Positions 1 to 6,705 of a stretch of DNA of 23,271 nucleotides are shown one piece after another; the first letter of the stretch is position 1, and every line of letters starts with the position of its first letter. A program made the translations under genes and the position numbers. This stretch comes from an uncultured Collinsella sp. (GTDB taxonomy: Bacteria; Actinomycetota; Coriobacteriia; Coriobacteriales; Coriobacteriaceae). The DNA lies in NCBI GenBank assembly GCA_900551815.1, contig URXE01000038.1:1-23271 (forward strand), read 5' to 3'. Under the pieces are notes generated by a model. That model had not been told where the DNA came from, made no database searches, and saw nothing but the letters and a program-made list of their open reading frames with translations.

Positions 1-10
1 GCGAACCTCC

Positions 11-36
11 AGTCCGGACCGCCCCGCGGTCCAACT
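11..36. other. GC-rich hairpin
   Basis: A perfect 7-bp inverted repeat (GGACCGC / GCGGTCC, loop CCC) lies at 16-32. An outer AGT/ACT pair makes the arms slightly longer. No strong T-tract follows on either strand, so a terminator role is only possible. I see no gene in positions 1-100. Confidence 0.4.
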
Positions 37-59
37 TTCTGTCCGCACCCCCCTTCAAC

Positions 60-88
60 TAAAAAAGGGCCCCAAATGGGACCCTTCT
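60..88 (-). terminator. Rho-independent terminator of tRNA-Ser
   Basis: Read on the minus strand, AAGGGTCCC and GGGGCCCTT form a 9-bp stem with one G-T pair around the loop ATTT, followed by a run of T. It sits 14 nt beyond the tRNA-Ser 3' end. Confidence 0.8.
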
Positions 89-100
89 TTCAATTCATAC

Positions 101-191
101 TGGCGGAGAGCTGGGGATTCGAACCCCAGATGCCCTTTTGGGGCATACTCGCTTAGCAGGCGAGCACCTTCGGCCTCTCGGTCAGCTCTCC
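101..191 (-). tRNA. tRNA-Ser (anticodon GCU)
   Basis: This is a class II tRNA of 91 nt including an encoded CCA. The acceptor stem GGAGAGC pairs with GCTCTCC, and the discriminator is G. The anticodon stem CTCGC/GCGAG encloses CTGCTAA, giving anticodon GCT. A long variable arm (ATGCCCC AAAA GGGCAT) and a T-arm with GGTTCGAATCC are present. It reads AGC/AGU codons. Confidence 0.96.
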
Positions 192-205
192 GTAACAGCC
201 GTTCT

Positions 206-234
206 ATAGTAACCAAACAGTCGAGGATGGGCAA
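206..234 (-). promoter_or_regulatory. Promoter of tRNA-Ser
   Basis: On the minus strand TTGCCC (229-234) and TACTAT (206-211) are separated by 17 nt. The -10 box ends about 14 nt before the mature tRNA 5' end. Confidence 0.55.
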
Positions 235-282
235 GAGGGATTTTCAAATTGCCCAGCAGCCTCTCCTCCTTGCAAGCTTCGC

Positions 283-2724
283 CTACCCCAGCGAGCGGTT
301 GAGGGAGCCGAGCTCATCGTTGCCCATGGTGCGCCACATTTGATAGATGCAGCCGCGCGCCAAGAAAAAGAAGCCGTTATCGACGAGTTGCACGGCGGAA
401 TCCGCGAGTTGATTGGTCACGGCGGGTACCGGCGGCAGCTCAAGGCCTGCCTTGCGGATGGTCTCGACAGCCTCCTCAAACGTGGGCGGCTTGATGACGC
501 CCATCTCGTTCATAAGGCCCTGCATTTCCTCCTGCGCACTGCCGCCCGACTCCTCGCCGCGCGGCACCAGGCGATAACATGCCAGCGCCAGCTCGAGCTG
601 GTCGCAGTTCCAGTAGGCGAATGCCAGGCGATAGAACAGGTAACCGATCGAAGGCCGGTCGCTGGCAATGCGCAGGCCGTGGCGCGCCACCTCGATAATC
701 TCGTCATAGCGCTCCAGGCGTGCTAGCACGTTGATCAGGGCAAAGTGAGACTGCATGGACGAGCGCGCCAAATCGTAGAGACGACGCACCTCGGGCAGTG
801 CACGCTCAAAGTCCTCTTGTTCGACGTAAAAGCTGCAGATCTCGTGCTGGGCAAAATACAGCGCATCGGGAGCGCGAAGGATACGCACAGAACGGTCCTC
901 CTCCATCACCGGCAGCACAATGCGCACCAGCTGGTTGTCGCAGAACTGGGTCTGCACCGGGCCCGTCGCCAAAAGCTCAGCAACAGTACACTTGGCTTCC
1001 AACTCCTCGACAAGTCGAGAAAAGCCCTCGAAAGCACCGGCTCGGTCAACTTTGGATTGCTCGCGCAGCTCGACGACGCGGGCGACATACGGATCGTTGT
1101 CCTCCTCCATGACCTCAAGCTCGTCAGCCGTATCAGCGAGCAGCAAATCGCGAAGCGCAGGCGGCAATGGACGATGGTCATCACGTGGTCGGGCGTGAAC
1201 CTCTGCAGGCTCAATCATGTCCGGTGCATCTGCCTCATATGCCTCGAGCAAATGCATGCAGGGCATGTCGTCCATATCCATGCTCTCAAGATCCTTGGCG
1301 ATAGAAACGCAATCGGCCAGATAGGCTGCACGGCCAAAGGAATACGTTTCAACAACGCGCTCGCCCTGCTCGCCGTCGGGAGCCGCAATCTGCACGTAGC
1401 AGCGCGTGATGCGAGTGCCCGAAGCAAAGCAAGCTGCCGCGAGTGTAAGCGCAATACGCGCATCGTGCTCAGTGGCCCATGCCGCGCGCTTAGGCTCATC
1501 CACCTCGCGCCAGGCGTCATCTTGAGCATCGTATTCGCGCTGCGGCATAGCATCGACAACCGTGCGGCCAAATCGCACCAGCATGATGCCCTCGGCGACG
1601 TTCGCTCGATAGGTGTAATCGAGCCGCGTGACCACGTTGAGCGCTTCTACGATACGTGCAAAGCGGGTGCGAACGTCCCACTCTCCACCCGGCTGGCACG
1701 CAACCGTCCCCGGCTTGGCCCACGGATTGTCATTCGACAGTGTTTCGAGCAGGCGAGGAACGTCGTTTGTCGTCTTGCTGATATGCCAGAGGTCAAAGAG
1801 CGAGCAGCCCTCAAAGCTTGGCGACGAGGCAACGGGGCCCAGCCCTGCCCCAATACGCTCTAGAATGCCCGATAGGCGGTTCAGGCGGCACTCGACGGCA
1901 AACAGGGTATCGATATCGTCCTGATCCAGCAGGCTACGGTCAAAATTGAGATAGAAGAGCCTCGAGCGATCGATGCGCGCCAGGCTCATTTCGGTTTTGG
2001 CCGCGATGGTGCGCAGGCGAGGCAGATTAACTTCGCCCATCAAAGCGGCGGCATAGCGCTCAATGCCACTTGGATTATCTGTATGGTCAATGCGGTAGAG
2101 CAACGTTTCGATTGCATCGGGCAGCGGTGTGGAATCAAAACCCAGCAGTACCTCAACCGGCTCGGGGAGTTTTACAAGCTTGATCTTGTCGACAGCATTT
2201 TTCATGCCCTCGTCGAGGCCGTCGGCATCTGCCGTGCCCGAGACAGTGTTTTCAGAATCGGCGAATATCACGTAACGCAAGAACATCGAGGCCATGAACT
2301 CGCCGTAGCGAAGGCTGCGCGTCGAATTCCACGTCTCGCGATCGGATTGTTCGCGCATGGTGCCTTCGGGAGAGCCGATGACTCGCGCCCGGGAGTGCAT
2401 CGTCCCATCGGTACCCCTGACCGCAATCTCACCGATGTTGGAATCGGACTCGTCAAGAATCAGTTGCATGTCGGGATCGTCGGGCAGCGATACATCGTTA
2501 ACGGGACGGTCCACCTTATAGACCTCACCCGAAACGCTCACGTAGCCCAAAAGCGACACATGGCTTTTGCCGACGAATTCGACGACATAGCATGATTCAT
2601 GCGGGTCCTCGCCAAAGAGCTTCCAAACCACGCCATACGAGCGTCCCGCAGGCTGCTCGGGCATGGCCGGAAAGCGCTTTTTGGGATCGAGAAACCTGAG
2701 CTTGTATGTCGGACGCTCTGCCAC
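283..2724 (-). CDS. Large TPR-like protein of unknown function
   Basis: This is an 813-residue protein starting with GTG at 2724, with an AGGGTGA-type ribosome binding site about 8 nt upstream. I do not recognise a named family. There is no signal peptide or membrane segment, so it is probably cytoplasmic. The composition is rich in acidic residues. Between about residues 625 and 740 there are helical repeats that resemble tetratricopeptide units (FEGFSRLVEELEAK-like helices, then AQHEICSFYVEQEDFERALP and LAFAYWNCDQLELALACYR), which usually mediate protein-protein contacts. The first 600 residues show no motif I can name. It stands alone: its neighbours are tRNA-Ser downstream and the tRNA-Arg duplication upstream. 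A long plus-strand open frame opposite it (745-1863) is a codon-bias shadow. That the gene is real is clear; its function is not. Confidence 0.85.
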   Translation of the reverse strand: MAERPTYKLRFLDPKKRFPAMPEQPAGRSYGVVWKLFGEDPHESCYVVEFVGKSHVSLLGYVSVSGEVYKVDRPVNDVSLPDDPDMQLILDESDSNIGEIAVRGTDGTMHSRARVIGSPEGTMREQSDRETWNSTRSLRYGEFMASMFLRYVIFADSENTVSGTADADGLDEGMKNAVDKIKLVKLPEPVEVLLGFDSTPLPDAIETLLYRIDHTDNPSGIERYAAALMGEVNLPRLRTIAAKTEMSLARIDRSRLFYLNFDRSLLDQDDIDTLFAVECRLNRLSGILERIGAGLGPVASSPSFEGCSLFDLWHISKTTNDVPRLLETLSNDNPWAKPGTVACQPGGEWDVRTRFARIVEALNVVTRLDYTYRANVAEGIMLVRFGRTVVDAMPQREYDAQDDAWREVDEPKRAAWATEHDARIALTLAAACFASGTRITRCYVQIAAPDGEQGERVVETYSFGRAAYLADCVSIAKDLESMDMDDMPCMHLLEAYEADAPDMIEPAEVHARPRDDHRPLPPALRDLLLADTADELEVMEEDNDPYVARVVELREQSKVDRAGAFEGFSRLVEELEAKCTVAELLATGPVQTQFCDNQLVRIVLPVMEEDRSVRILRAPDALYFAQHEICSFYVEQEDFERALPEVRRLYDLARSSMQSHFALINVLARLERYDEIIEVARHGLRIASDRPSIGYLFYRLAFAYWNCDQLELALACYRLVPRGEESGGSAQEEMQGLMNEMGVIKPPTFEEAVETIRKAGLELPPVPAVTNQLADSAVQLVDNGFFFLARGCIYQMWRTMGNDELGSLNRSLG

Positions 2725-2826
2725 GAAATATCACCCTGATCGGTCGTCTAAAGAAAGAGCGCGCCACGGGCTCACCGAGGCGCATACTCGAAATCTTACA
2801 CGAGTCGATGAGAAATAGTCCCCTTT

Positions 2827-2918
2827 GACCGAGGTTCGAATCCATGCGGTGTTTACGTAAAAGAAAAGCCCCCGTCGCCGGAGGCTTTCAATTTCAATTG
2901 GTGCGGCGTATAGGATTC
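2827..2918 (-). repeat. Direct repeat copy 1 (truncated tRNA-Arg tail plus terminator)
   Basis: This matches 3005-3096 at 91 of 92 positions; the only difference is C at 2876 versus T at 3054. It contains a copy of the tRNA-Arg terminator (2864-2888) and the last 20 nt of tRNA-Arg (TGGTGCGGCGTATAGGATTC as read on the plus strand), then diverges. The tRNA fragment cannot fold as a tRNA. The outer end carries GGTTCGAATCC, a T-loop-like string on the plus strand. Confidence 0.95.
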
Positions 2919-3004
2919 CGCGTATCCGCACCGGCTTCGCCCGCCTGCCGGCGGACTCGCCCGCTCGCTACGGACGCTCCGCGTCCGCTTCACGCTCGCG
3001 CCTC
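2900..3004. repeat. GC-rich palindromic block between the repeats
   Basis: Three hairpins can be seen: GGTGCGG (2900-2906) with CCGCACC (2926-2932), CCGCC (2941-2945) with GGCGG (2950-2954), and CGGACGC (2971-2977) with GCGTCCG (2981-2987). The first hairpin uses the end of repeat copy 1 as one arm. The block from 2919 on is absent from the intact tRNA-Arg copy, so it looks inserted. Its origin is unknown. Confidence 0.7.
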
Positions 3005-3096
3005 GACCGAGGTTCGAATCCATGCGGTGTTTACGTAAAAGAAAAGCCCCCGTTGCCGGAGGCTTTCAATTTCAATTGGTGCGGCGTATAGGATTC
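3005..3096 (-). repeat. Direct repeat copy 2 (overlaps intact tRNA-Arg)
   Basis: This is the second copy of the 92-bp repeat. Its right end lies inside the intact tRNA-Arg gene, and the left part carries the functional tRNA terminator. Confidence 0.95.
3039..3067 (-). terminator. Rho-independent terminator of tRNA-Arg
   Basis: On the minus strand AAAGCCTCCG and CGGGGGCTTT form a stem around GCAA, followed by TTCTTTT. It lies about 10 nt past the tRNA 3' end. A near-identical copy occurs at 2861-2889 in repeat copy 1. Confidence 0.85.
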
Positions 3097-3153
3097 GAAC
3101 CTATGACGTTCTGATTCGTAGTCAGACCCTCTATCCAGCTGAGGTAACGCCGC
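3077..3153 (-). tRNA. tRNA-Arg (anticodon ACG)
   Basis: This 77-nt cloverleaf has the acceptor stem GCGGCGT/ACGCCGC, discriminator A and an encoded CCA. The anticodon stem TCTGA/TCAGA encloses CTACGAA, giving ACG, normally edited to ICG to read CGU/CGC/CGA. The T-arm CATAGGTTCGAATCCTATG is intact. Its 3' part is duplicated at 2899-2918. Confidence 0.96.
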
Positions 3154-3164
3154 AGCGCAAGACA

Positions 3165-3194
3165 TATAAAACCACTTTAGTTCGTTAGAGTCAA
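3165..3194 (-). promoter_or_regulatory. Promoter of tRNA-Arg
   Basis: On the minus strand TTGACT (3189-3194) and TTTATA (3165-3170) are separated by 18 nt; TTATAT one base further on is an alternative -10. The position, 11 nt before the tRNA, fits. Confidence 0.65.
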
Positions 3195-3232
3195 GCAAAA
3201 TCTCAAACTTTTTTCGCGCGGGCCGCAATTTG

Positions 3233-3610
3233 TCACGCTGCACCACGAGCATCAGCGCTTTTCGTACGATCGATTGGCTTTTCGATCACATCGAACCCGG
3301 CGCCAAGCTCCCCCAGAAGCGACCGCACCCGTTGGGCACAGTCGTAGTCGGCAAACGAGATGCTCAGCATTCGGGCCACCTGATTAGAAGTTCCAACGCC
3401 ATAGAAGTGCTCAAGGACAACAAGCGCCTCATGCGCTACAAACGTCTCGACCACATGCGGCGACTCCTCATAGCACCATTGCGTCAATGGTCCCTCACTC
3501 GTCTGCCGAACCACCAAGCCACCCATACCCGACGGCTCGCACGTTACCAGCAGGTGCTCCCCGCCCTCATCGCTCTGGAACAACACAACCCGCTCGTCGA
3601 ACAGCTCCAT
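3233..3610 (-). CDS. Small conserved-type protein, function unknown
   Basis: This encodes about 125 residues. AAAGGGG lies 5 nt before the ATG at 3610, which decides the start; an in-frame GTG one codon earlier (3613) would be too close to that site. No signal peptide, membrane segment or catalytic motif is visible. The protein begins with a beta-rich segment (ERVVLFQSDEGGEHLLVTCE, then GGLVVRQTSEGPLTQW) and ends with a helical segment (RVRSLLGELGAGFDVIEKP) followed by a charged tail. It stands alone between tRNA-Arg and serS and starts 119 nt before the serS terminator. I do not recognise the family. Length, ribosome binding site and composition support a real gene. Confidence 0.7.
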   Translation of the reverse strand: MELFDERVVLFQSDEGGEHLLVTCEPSGMGGLVVRQTSEGPLTQWCYEESPHVVETFVAHEALVVLEHFYGVGTSNQVARMLSISFADYDCAQRVRSLLGELGAGFDVIEKPIDRTKSADARGAA

Positions 3611-3727
3611 CACATCCCCTTTCTCTTGCTCTTAGTTAGCAAAAGCATAGCAGGTAAATGCATGTATACAGAACGTTTGTTCGTGTGTTTTCTATCGAGC
3701 TGTCCGCACGGCATGGTATAGCCGCAC

Positions 3728-3760
3728 ACAAAAAGGGCGCCCCTAAAAGGAGCGCCCTCG
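3728..3760 (-). terminator. Rho-independent terminator of serS
   Basis: On the minus strand AGGGCGCTCC and GGGGCGCCCT form a strong stem around TTTTA, followed by TTTTTGTG. It lies 22 nt after the serS stop codon. Confidence 0.88.
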
Positions 3761-3781
3761 CAAATCGCCTATGCAGATAGC

Positions 3782-5065
3782 TTACGCGACCGGCTCGATC
3801 TTCTCGAGGCCGCCCATGTAGGGACGCAGAACCTCGGGGATCGTGATGGTGCCGTCGGCGTTCTGGTAGTTCTCCAGAATGGCAGCCATGGTACGACCAG
3901 CCGGCAGGCCGGAACCGTTAAGGGTGTGCAGGTAGCGCGAGCCCTTGAAGTTCTCGGGGTCGCGATACTTGATGTTGGCGCGACGGGCCTGGAAGTCGCC
4001 GCAATTGGAGCAGGAGCTGATCTCCTTGTAGGCGTTGTAGCTCGGCAGCCAGACCTCGATGTCGTAGGTCTGACGGGCAGAGAAGCCCAGGTCGCCGGTG
4101 CACAGGCTAATCACGCGATACGGCAGGCCCAGCTGCTGCAGCAGGTACTCGGCCTCGGCGGTCATGCTCTCGAGTTCCTCGTCGGACTCCTCCGGCTTGG
4201 CAAACTTGACCATCTCGACCTTGTCGAACTCGTGCTGGCGAATGATGCCGCGGGTGTCGCGACCGGCGGAACCGGCCTCCTCGCGGAAGCAGGGGGTGAA
4301 GGCAGTGTAGCGGCGAGGCAGAGTGTCGGCGTCCAGAACCTCACCGGCATGCAGGTTAGTCAGTACGACCTCGGCGGTAGGGATCAGGAAGTTGTCGCCC
4401 GAGACGTGATAGGCGTCGTCCTCAAACTTGGGCAGCTGGCCCGTACCGAACATGGTCTGACGCTTGACGACGATGGGCGGCCACCACTCCTTGAAGCCAC
4501 GGCTCGTGTGCGTGTCCAGGAAGAAGTTGATAAGGGCGCGCTCAAGGCGGGCGCCGGCGCCACCGAGAACGGTGAAGCGGCTGCCGGAGAGCTTGTTGCC
4601 GCGCTCGAAGTCGAGGATGTCCAGATCGGTGCCCAGATCCCAGTGCGGCTTAAAGTCGAAGTCGAACTCGCGCGGGGTGCCCCAGCGGCGACGCTCGATG
4701 TTCTCGTCCTCGTCCTTACCGTACGGAGTAGCCTCGCACGGAATGTTGGGCAGGTGAGACATGAAGTCGTACTGCTCCTGCTCAAGAGCGGTACGGCGCT
4801 CGGCCAGACCGTCGATCTTCTCGTTGACGGCGCGCACGGCCTCCTTGGCGGCCTCGGCCTCGTCCTTCTTGCCCTCCTTCATCAGGGCGCCAATCTTCTT
4901 GGACTCGGCGTTACGCGTAGCCTGGAGCTCCTCGACCTCGGTGATGACGGCACGGCGCTCGTCGTCGAGCTCAAAGAACTTCTCACGATCCCAAGACGTC
5001 TGGCGGTTAGCCATGGCGACATCGATGGCATCGGGGTTCTCGCGAACAAACTTGATATCAAGCAT
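3782..5065 (-). CDS. serS: Serine--tRNA ligase
   Basis: This class II aminoacyl-tRNA synthetase of 427 residues charges tRNA-Ser with serine in the cytoplasm. The start is the ATG at 5065 (MLDIKFVRENPD, the usual SerRS beginning), preceded by GGAGG 6 nt upstream; an in-frame ATG at 5092 would add nine residues without a ribosome binding site. Residues 1 to about 110 form the antiparallel coiled-coil arm that grips the long variable arm of tRNA-Ser. Class II motif 2 (FREEAGSAGRDTRGIIRQHEF) is near residues 260-280. The family signature SCSNCGDFQARR is at 351-362, and motif 3 (NGSGLPAGR) is near 383-391. The length is typical. It is transcribed alone, from a promoter at 5123-5152 to a terminator at 3728-3760. 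Its substrate tRNA-Ser(GCU) lies in the same window. Confidence 0.97.
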   Translation of the reverse strand: MLDIKFVRENPDAIDVAMANRQTSWDREKFFELDDERRAVITEVEELQATRNAESKKIGALMKEGKKDEAEAAKEAVRAVNEKIDGLAERRTALEQEQYDFMSHLPNIPCEATPYGKDEDENIERRRWGTPREFDFDFKPHWDLGTDLDILDFERGNKLSGSRFTVLGGAGARLERALINFFLDTHTSRGFKEWWPPIVVKRQTMFGTGQLPKFEDDAYHVSGDNFLIPTAEVVLTNLHAGEVLDADTLPRRYTAFTPCFREEAGSAGRDTRGIIRQHEFDKVEMVKFAKPEESDEELESMTAEAEYLLQQLGLPYRVISLCTGDLGFSARQTYDIEVWLPSYNAYKEISSCSNCGDFQARRANIKYRDPENFKGSRYLHTLNGSGLPAGRTMAAILENYQNADGTITIPEVLRPYMGGLEKIEPVA

Positions 5066-5122
5066 TAGATCCTCCGGCGATATACATTCCATTTAGGTTG
5101 CAACCTTGTACATGTATGGGCA

Positions 5123-5152
5123 AGTATATACTTATGAGCGTTTACGACCCAA
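5123..5152 (-). promoter_or_regulatory. Likely serS promoter, overlapping a palindrome
   Basis: On the minus strand TTGGGT (5147-5152) and TATACT (5123-5128) are 18 nt apart. The -10 lies inside the perfect palindrome AAGTATATACTT (5122-5133). The same palindrome offers TATACT on the plus strand, 15 nt after TTGTAC (5106-5111), so it could also serve the divergent small gene at 5177. Confidence 0.45.
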
Positions 5153-5176
5153 CTCAACTACGCAAGAAGGCACCCA

Positions 5177-5350
5177 ATGGACGCAGTTTTTTCCTTTTTG
5201 TTTGGCACCCGCACCGGTTTTGCCATCCTTTTCGCCGGCGGCATCCTGCTGTTTGCGATTCTTGCCTTTGTAATGGAGAAGCGCACCCATAAGATGTATG
5301 TCGACCGCGGCCCCAAGTCCGAGGATGAAGAAGACAGCTTCTGGGACTAA
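5177..5350 (+). CDS. 57-residue single-span membrane protein
   Basis: This is the only plus-strand gene I accept in the window. ATG at 5177 is preceded by AAGAAGG 6 nt upstream, and the frame runs to TAA at 5348-5350. The protein starts MDAVFSFLFGTRTG. One hydrophobic helix covers about residues 14-33 (GFAILFAGGILLFAILAFV), followed by a basic stretch (MEKRTHK), which predicts the C-terminus in the cytoplasm. The tail is strongly acidic (SEDEEDSFWD). It is divergent from serS and ends 34 nt before the end of convergent proC. I do not recognise a family. The good ribosome binding site, a clean membrane segment and the positive-inside pattern argue for a real gene that automatic length cut-offs would miss. 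Confidence 0.72.
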   Translation: MDAVFSFLFGTRTGFAILFAGGILLFAILAFVMEKRTHKMYVDRGPKSEDEEDSFWD

Positions 5351-5384
5351 CCTGCCAAAATAAACCTGTCCCTTATTGGTCAGT

Positions 5385-6155
5385 TTACTGGAGAGTAGCG
5401 TCGATGGCCTTGACGAGGGCACTGCGCATGCCGGCATCCTCGAGCGCGACGACGCCCTTGATGGTAGCGCCGCCGGGCGAGCACACGGCATCCTTCATCG
5501 CTGCGGGATGCTGACCGGTTGCAAGCTGCAGCTTTGCCGTACCCAGCACCATCTGGCTCACAATGCGATAGGCATCGGCGCGCGGAATACCGTGTTTGAC
5601 GGCCGCATCGCCCAGAGCCTCGATCGCCATGGCGACAAACGCCGGGGCGCAACCGCCCACGGTACCGCCCACAAACAGCAGACTCGAATCGAGCTCGACC
5701 ACCGTGCCAAGCTTTCCGAGCAGATCGAGCACCGTGGCACGCTGCTCACCGCTAAGCGTGGAAGCCTTCTCGCAGGCGATAACGCCCTCGCCCACCGAAA
5801 CCGGCGTGTTAGGCACCGTCGAGATATGAGCGACACCTGGCAGGACCTGTTCCCACTTTGCGCTATCCCAAGTCCAGGCAACCGAAAGGACGACCTTGTC
5901 GGCAAGCGCATCCTTGAGTGGAGCGAAGACCTTCTCAATCATGTACGGCTTGACCGCCGCAACCACGATATCGGACGCGGCAACAACCTCCGCCGCATCG
6001 TGGCAAGCAGCCATGCCCCGCGCCTCGCAACGCTCAACCAGAGCATCGTAGCGGCCTGCGCAGGCGCACATGTCGCCCGCGGCCACGCCGGCGGCAATCC
6101 AGCCATCGGCCATAGCGCTCGCCATATTGCCAAAACCGACAAATCCGATCTTCAT
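5385..6155 (-). CDS. proC: Pyrroline-5-carboxylate reductase
   Basis: This 256-residue enzyme performs the last step of proline synthesis: NAD(P)H-dependent reduction of 1-pyrroline-5-carboxylate to L-proline in the cytoplasm. An N-terminal Rossmann fold is marked by IGFVGFGNMASAM at residues 3-15. The substrate-binding and dimerisation half holds GGTVGGCAPAFVAM and the family signature region CSPGGATIKGVVALEDAGMR near the C-terminus. The length is slightly below the usual 265-280, with a short C-terminal end. The start ATG at 6155 has GAGAGGA 9 nt upstream. It lies 73 nt after rlmH in the same direction and may be read through from it. No other proline genes are in the window. Confidence 0.93.
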   Translation of the reverse strand: MKIGFVGFGNMASAMADGWIAAGVAAGDMCACAGRYDALVERCEARGMAACHDAAEVVAASDIVVAAVKPYMIEKVFAPLKDALADKVVLSVAWTWDSAKWEQVLPGVAHISTVPNTPVSVGEGVIACEKASTLSGEQRATVLDLLGKLGTVVELDSSLLFVGGTVGGCAPAFVAMAIEALGDAAVKHGIPRADAYRIVSQMVLGTAKLQLATGQHPAAMKDAVCSPGGATIKGVVALEDAGMRSALVKAIDATLQ

Positions 6156-6228
6156 ATCACACAGTCCTCTCAGATGCGTTCCTCAAAACGAAAGCTATTG
6201 TCCCACGCCATTGTTTCGTATTGCCGAC

Positions 6229-6699
6229 CTACTTGTGATACGGCTCGCCACGGCTAATCTTGCAGGCGCGGTAGATCTGCTCCAGCAGCACCACGCGCGC
6301 CAGGTTGTGCGGCAAGGTAATGCGTCCAAAGCTGAGCATCTCGTCGGCGCGGGCGCGCACGGCATCGCTCACGCCGTCCGATCCGCCGATTACAAAAGCA
6401 ATGTCGCTGTTGCCTCGCAGCATGAGGTCATCGAGACGGGTCGAGAACTCCTCGCTCGAACGCTCCTTGCCCTCGATAGCCAGCAGAATCACATGTGCCC
6501 GCGGTGGCAGGGCAGCAAGAATCGCCGCGCCTTCTTTGTTGCGCGCGGCATCCACACCGCCCGCCTTGGCCGGATCGATATCGGCAACCTCGCGCATATC
6601 TACCTTGGCATAGGCGCCTAGGCGTTTGGTGTATTCGGCACACGCGTCCTTCCAAAAACGCTCTTTAAGCTTGCCAACGCAAACAACGGTATATTTCAC
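6229..6699 (-). CDS. rlmH: 23S rRNA pseudouridine(1915) N3-methyltransferase RlmH
   Basis: This 156-residue SPOUT-class methyltransferase uses S-adenosylmethionine to methylate pseudouridine 1915 in helix 69 of 23S rRNA, in 70S ribosomes. Family landmarks are all present: KYTVVCVGKLKE at the N-terminus, LAIEGKERSSEEF (73-85), the cofactor-knot sequence FVIGGSDG (102-109), LPHNLARVVLLEQIYRA (129-145) and the invariant C-terminal GEPYHK. The start is GTG at 6699. Its ribosome binding site AAGGAG lies inside the last codons of the upstream SPFH gene, only 6 nt separate the two genes, and translation is therefore probably coupled. Confidence 0.96.
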   Translation of the reverse strand: MKYTVVCVGKLKERFWKDACAEYTKRLGAYAKVDMREVADIDPAKAGGVDAARNKEGAAILAALPPRAHVILLAIEGKERSSEEFSTRLDDLMLRGNSDIAFVIGGSDGVSDAVRARADEMLSFGRITLPHNLARVVLLEQIYRACKISRGEPYHK

Positions 6700-6705
6700 G
6701 CGCGT

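Larger units (their letters stand above)
2725..3076. other. 352-bp intergenic region with duplicated tRNA-Arg tail
   Basis: No credible gene is present. The region holds the 5' flank of the 813-aa gene, two copies of a 92-bp repeat and a GC-rich palindromic block between them (each listed separately). Short open frames here cross the repeats and lack coding features. Confidence 0.7.

Noticed and set aside
745..1863. 372-codon plus-strand open frame
   Set aside because: It lies wholly opposite the 813-aa gene, with shadow composition rich in Arg, His and Leu and no recognisable motif.
2820..2850. Possible plus-strand tRNA remnant (GGTTCGAATCC)
   Set aside because: Only a T-loop-like string is present; no acceptor stem, anticodon arm or CCA can be found, so it is noted within the repeat only.
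2844..3038. 64-codon plus-strand frame across the repeat region
   Set aside because: It runs through the terminator copy and GC-rich hairpins; the translation is Arg/Pro/Ala-rich with no ribosome binding site.
3926..5068. 380-codon plus-strand open frame opposite serS
   Set aside because: It is the mirror of a certain serS gene, with a low-complexity Leu/Val/Ala/Gly translation.
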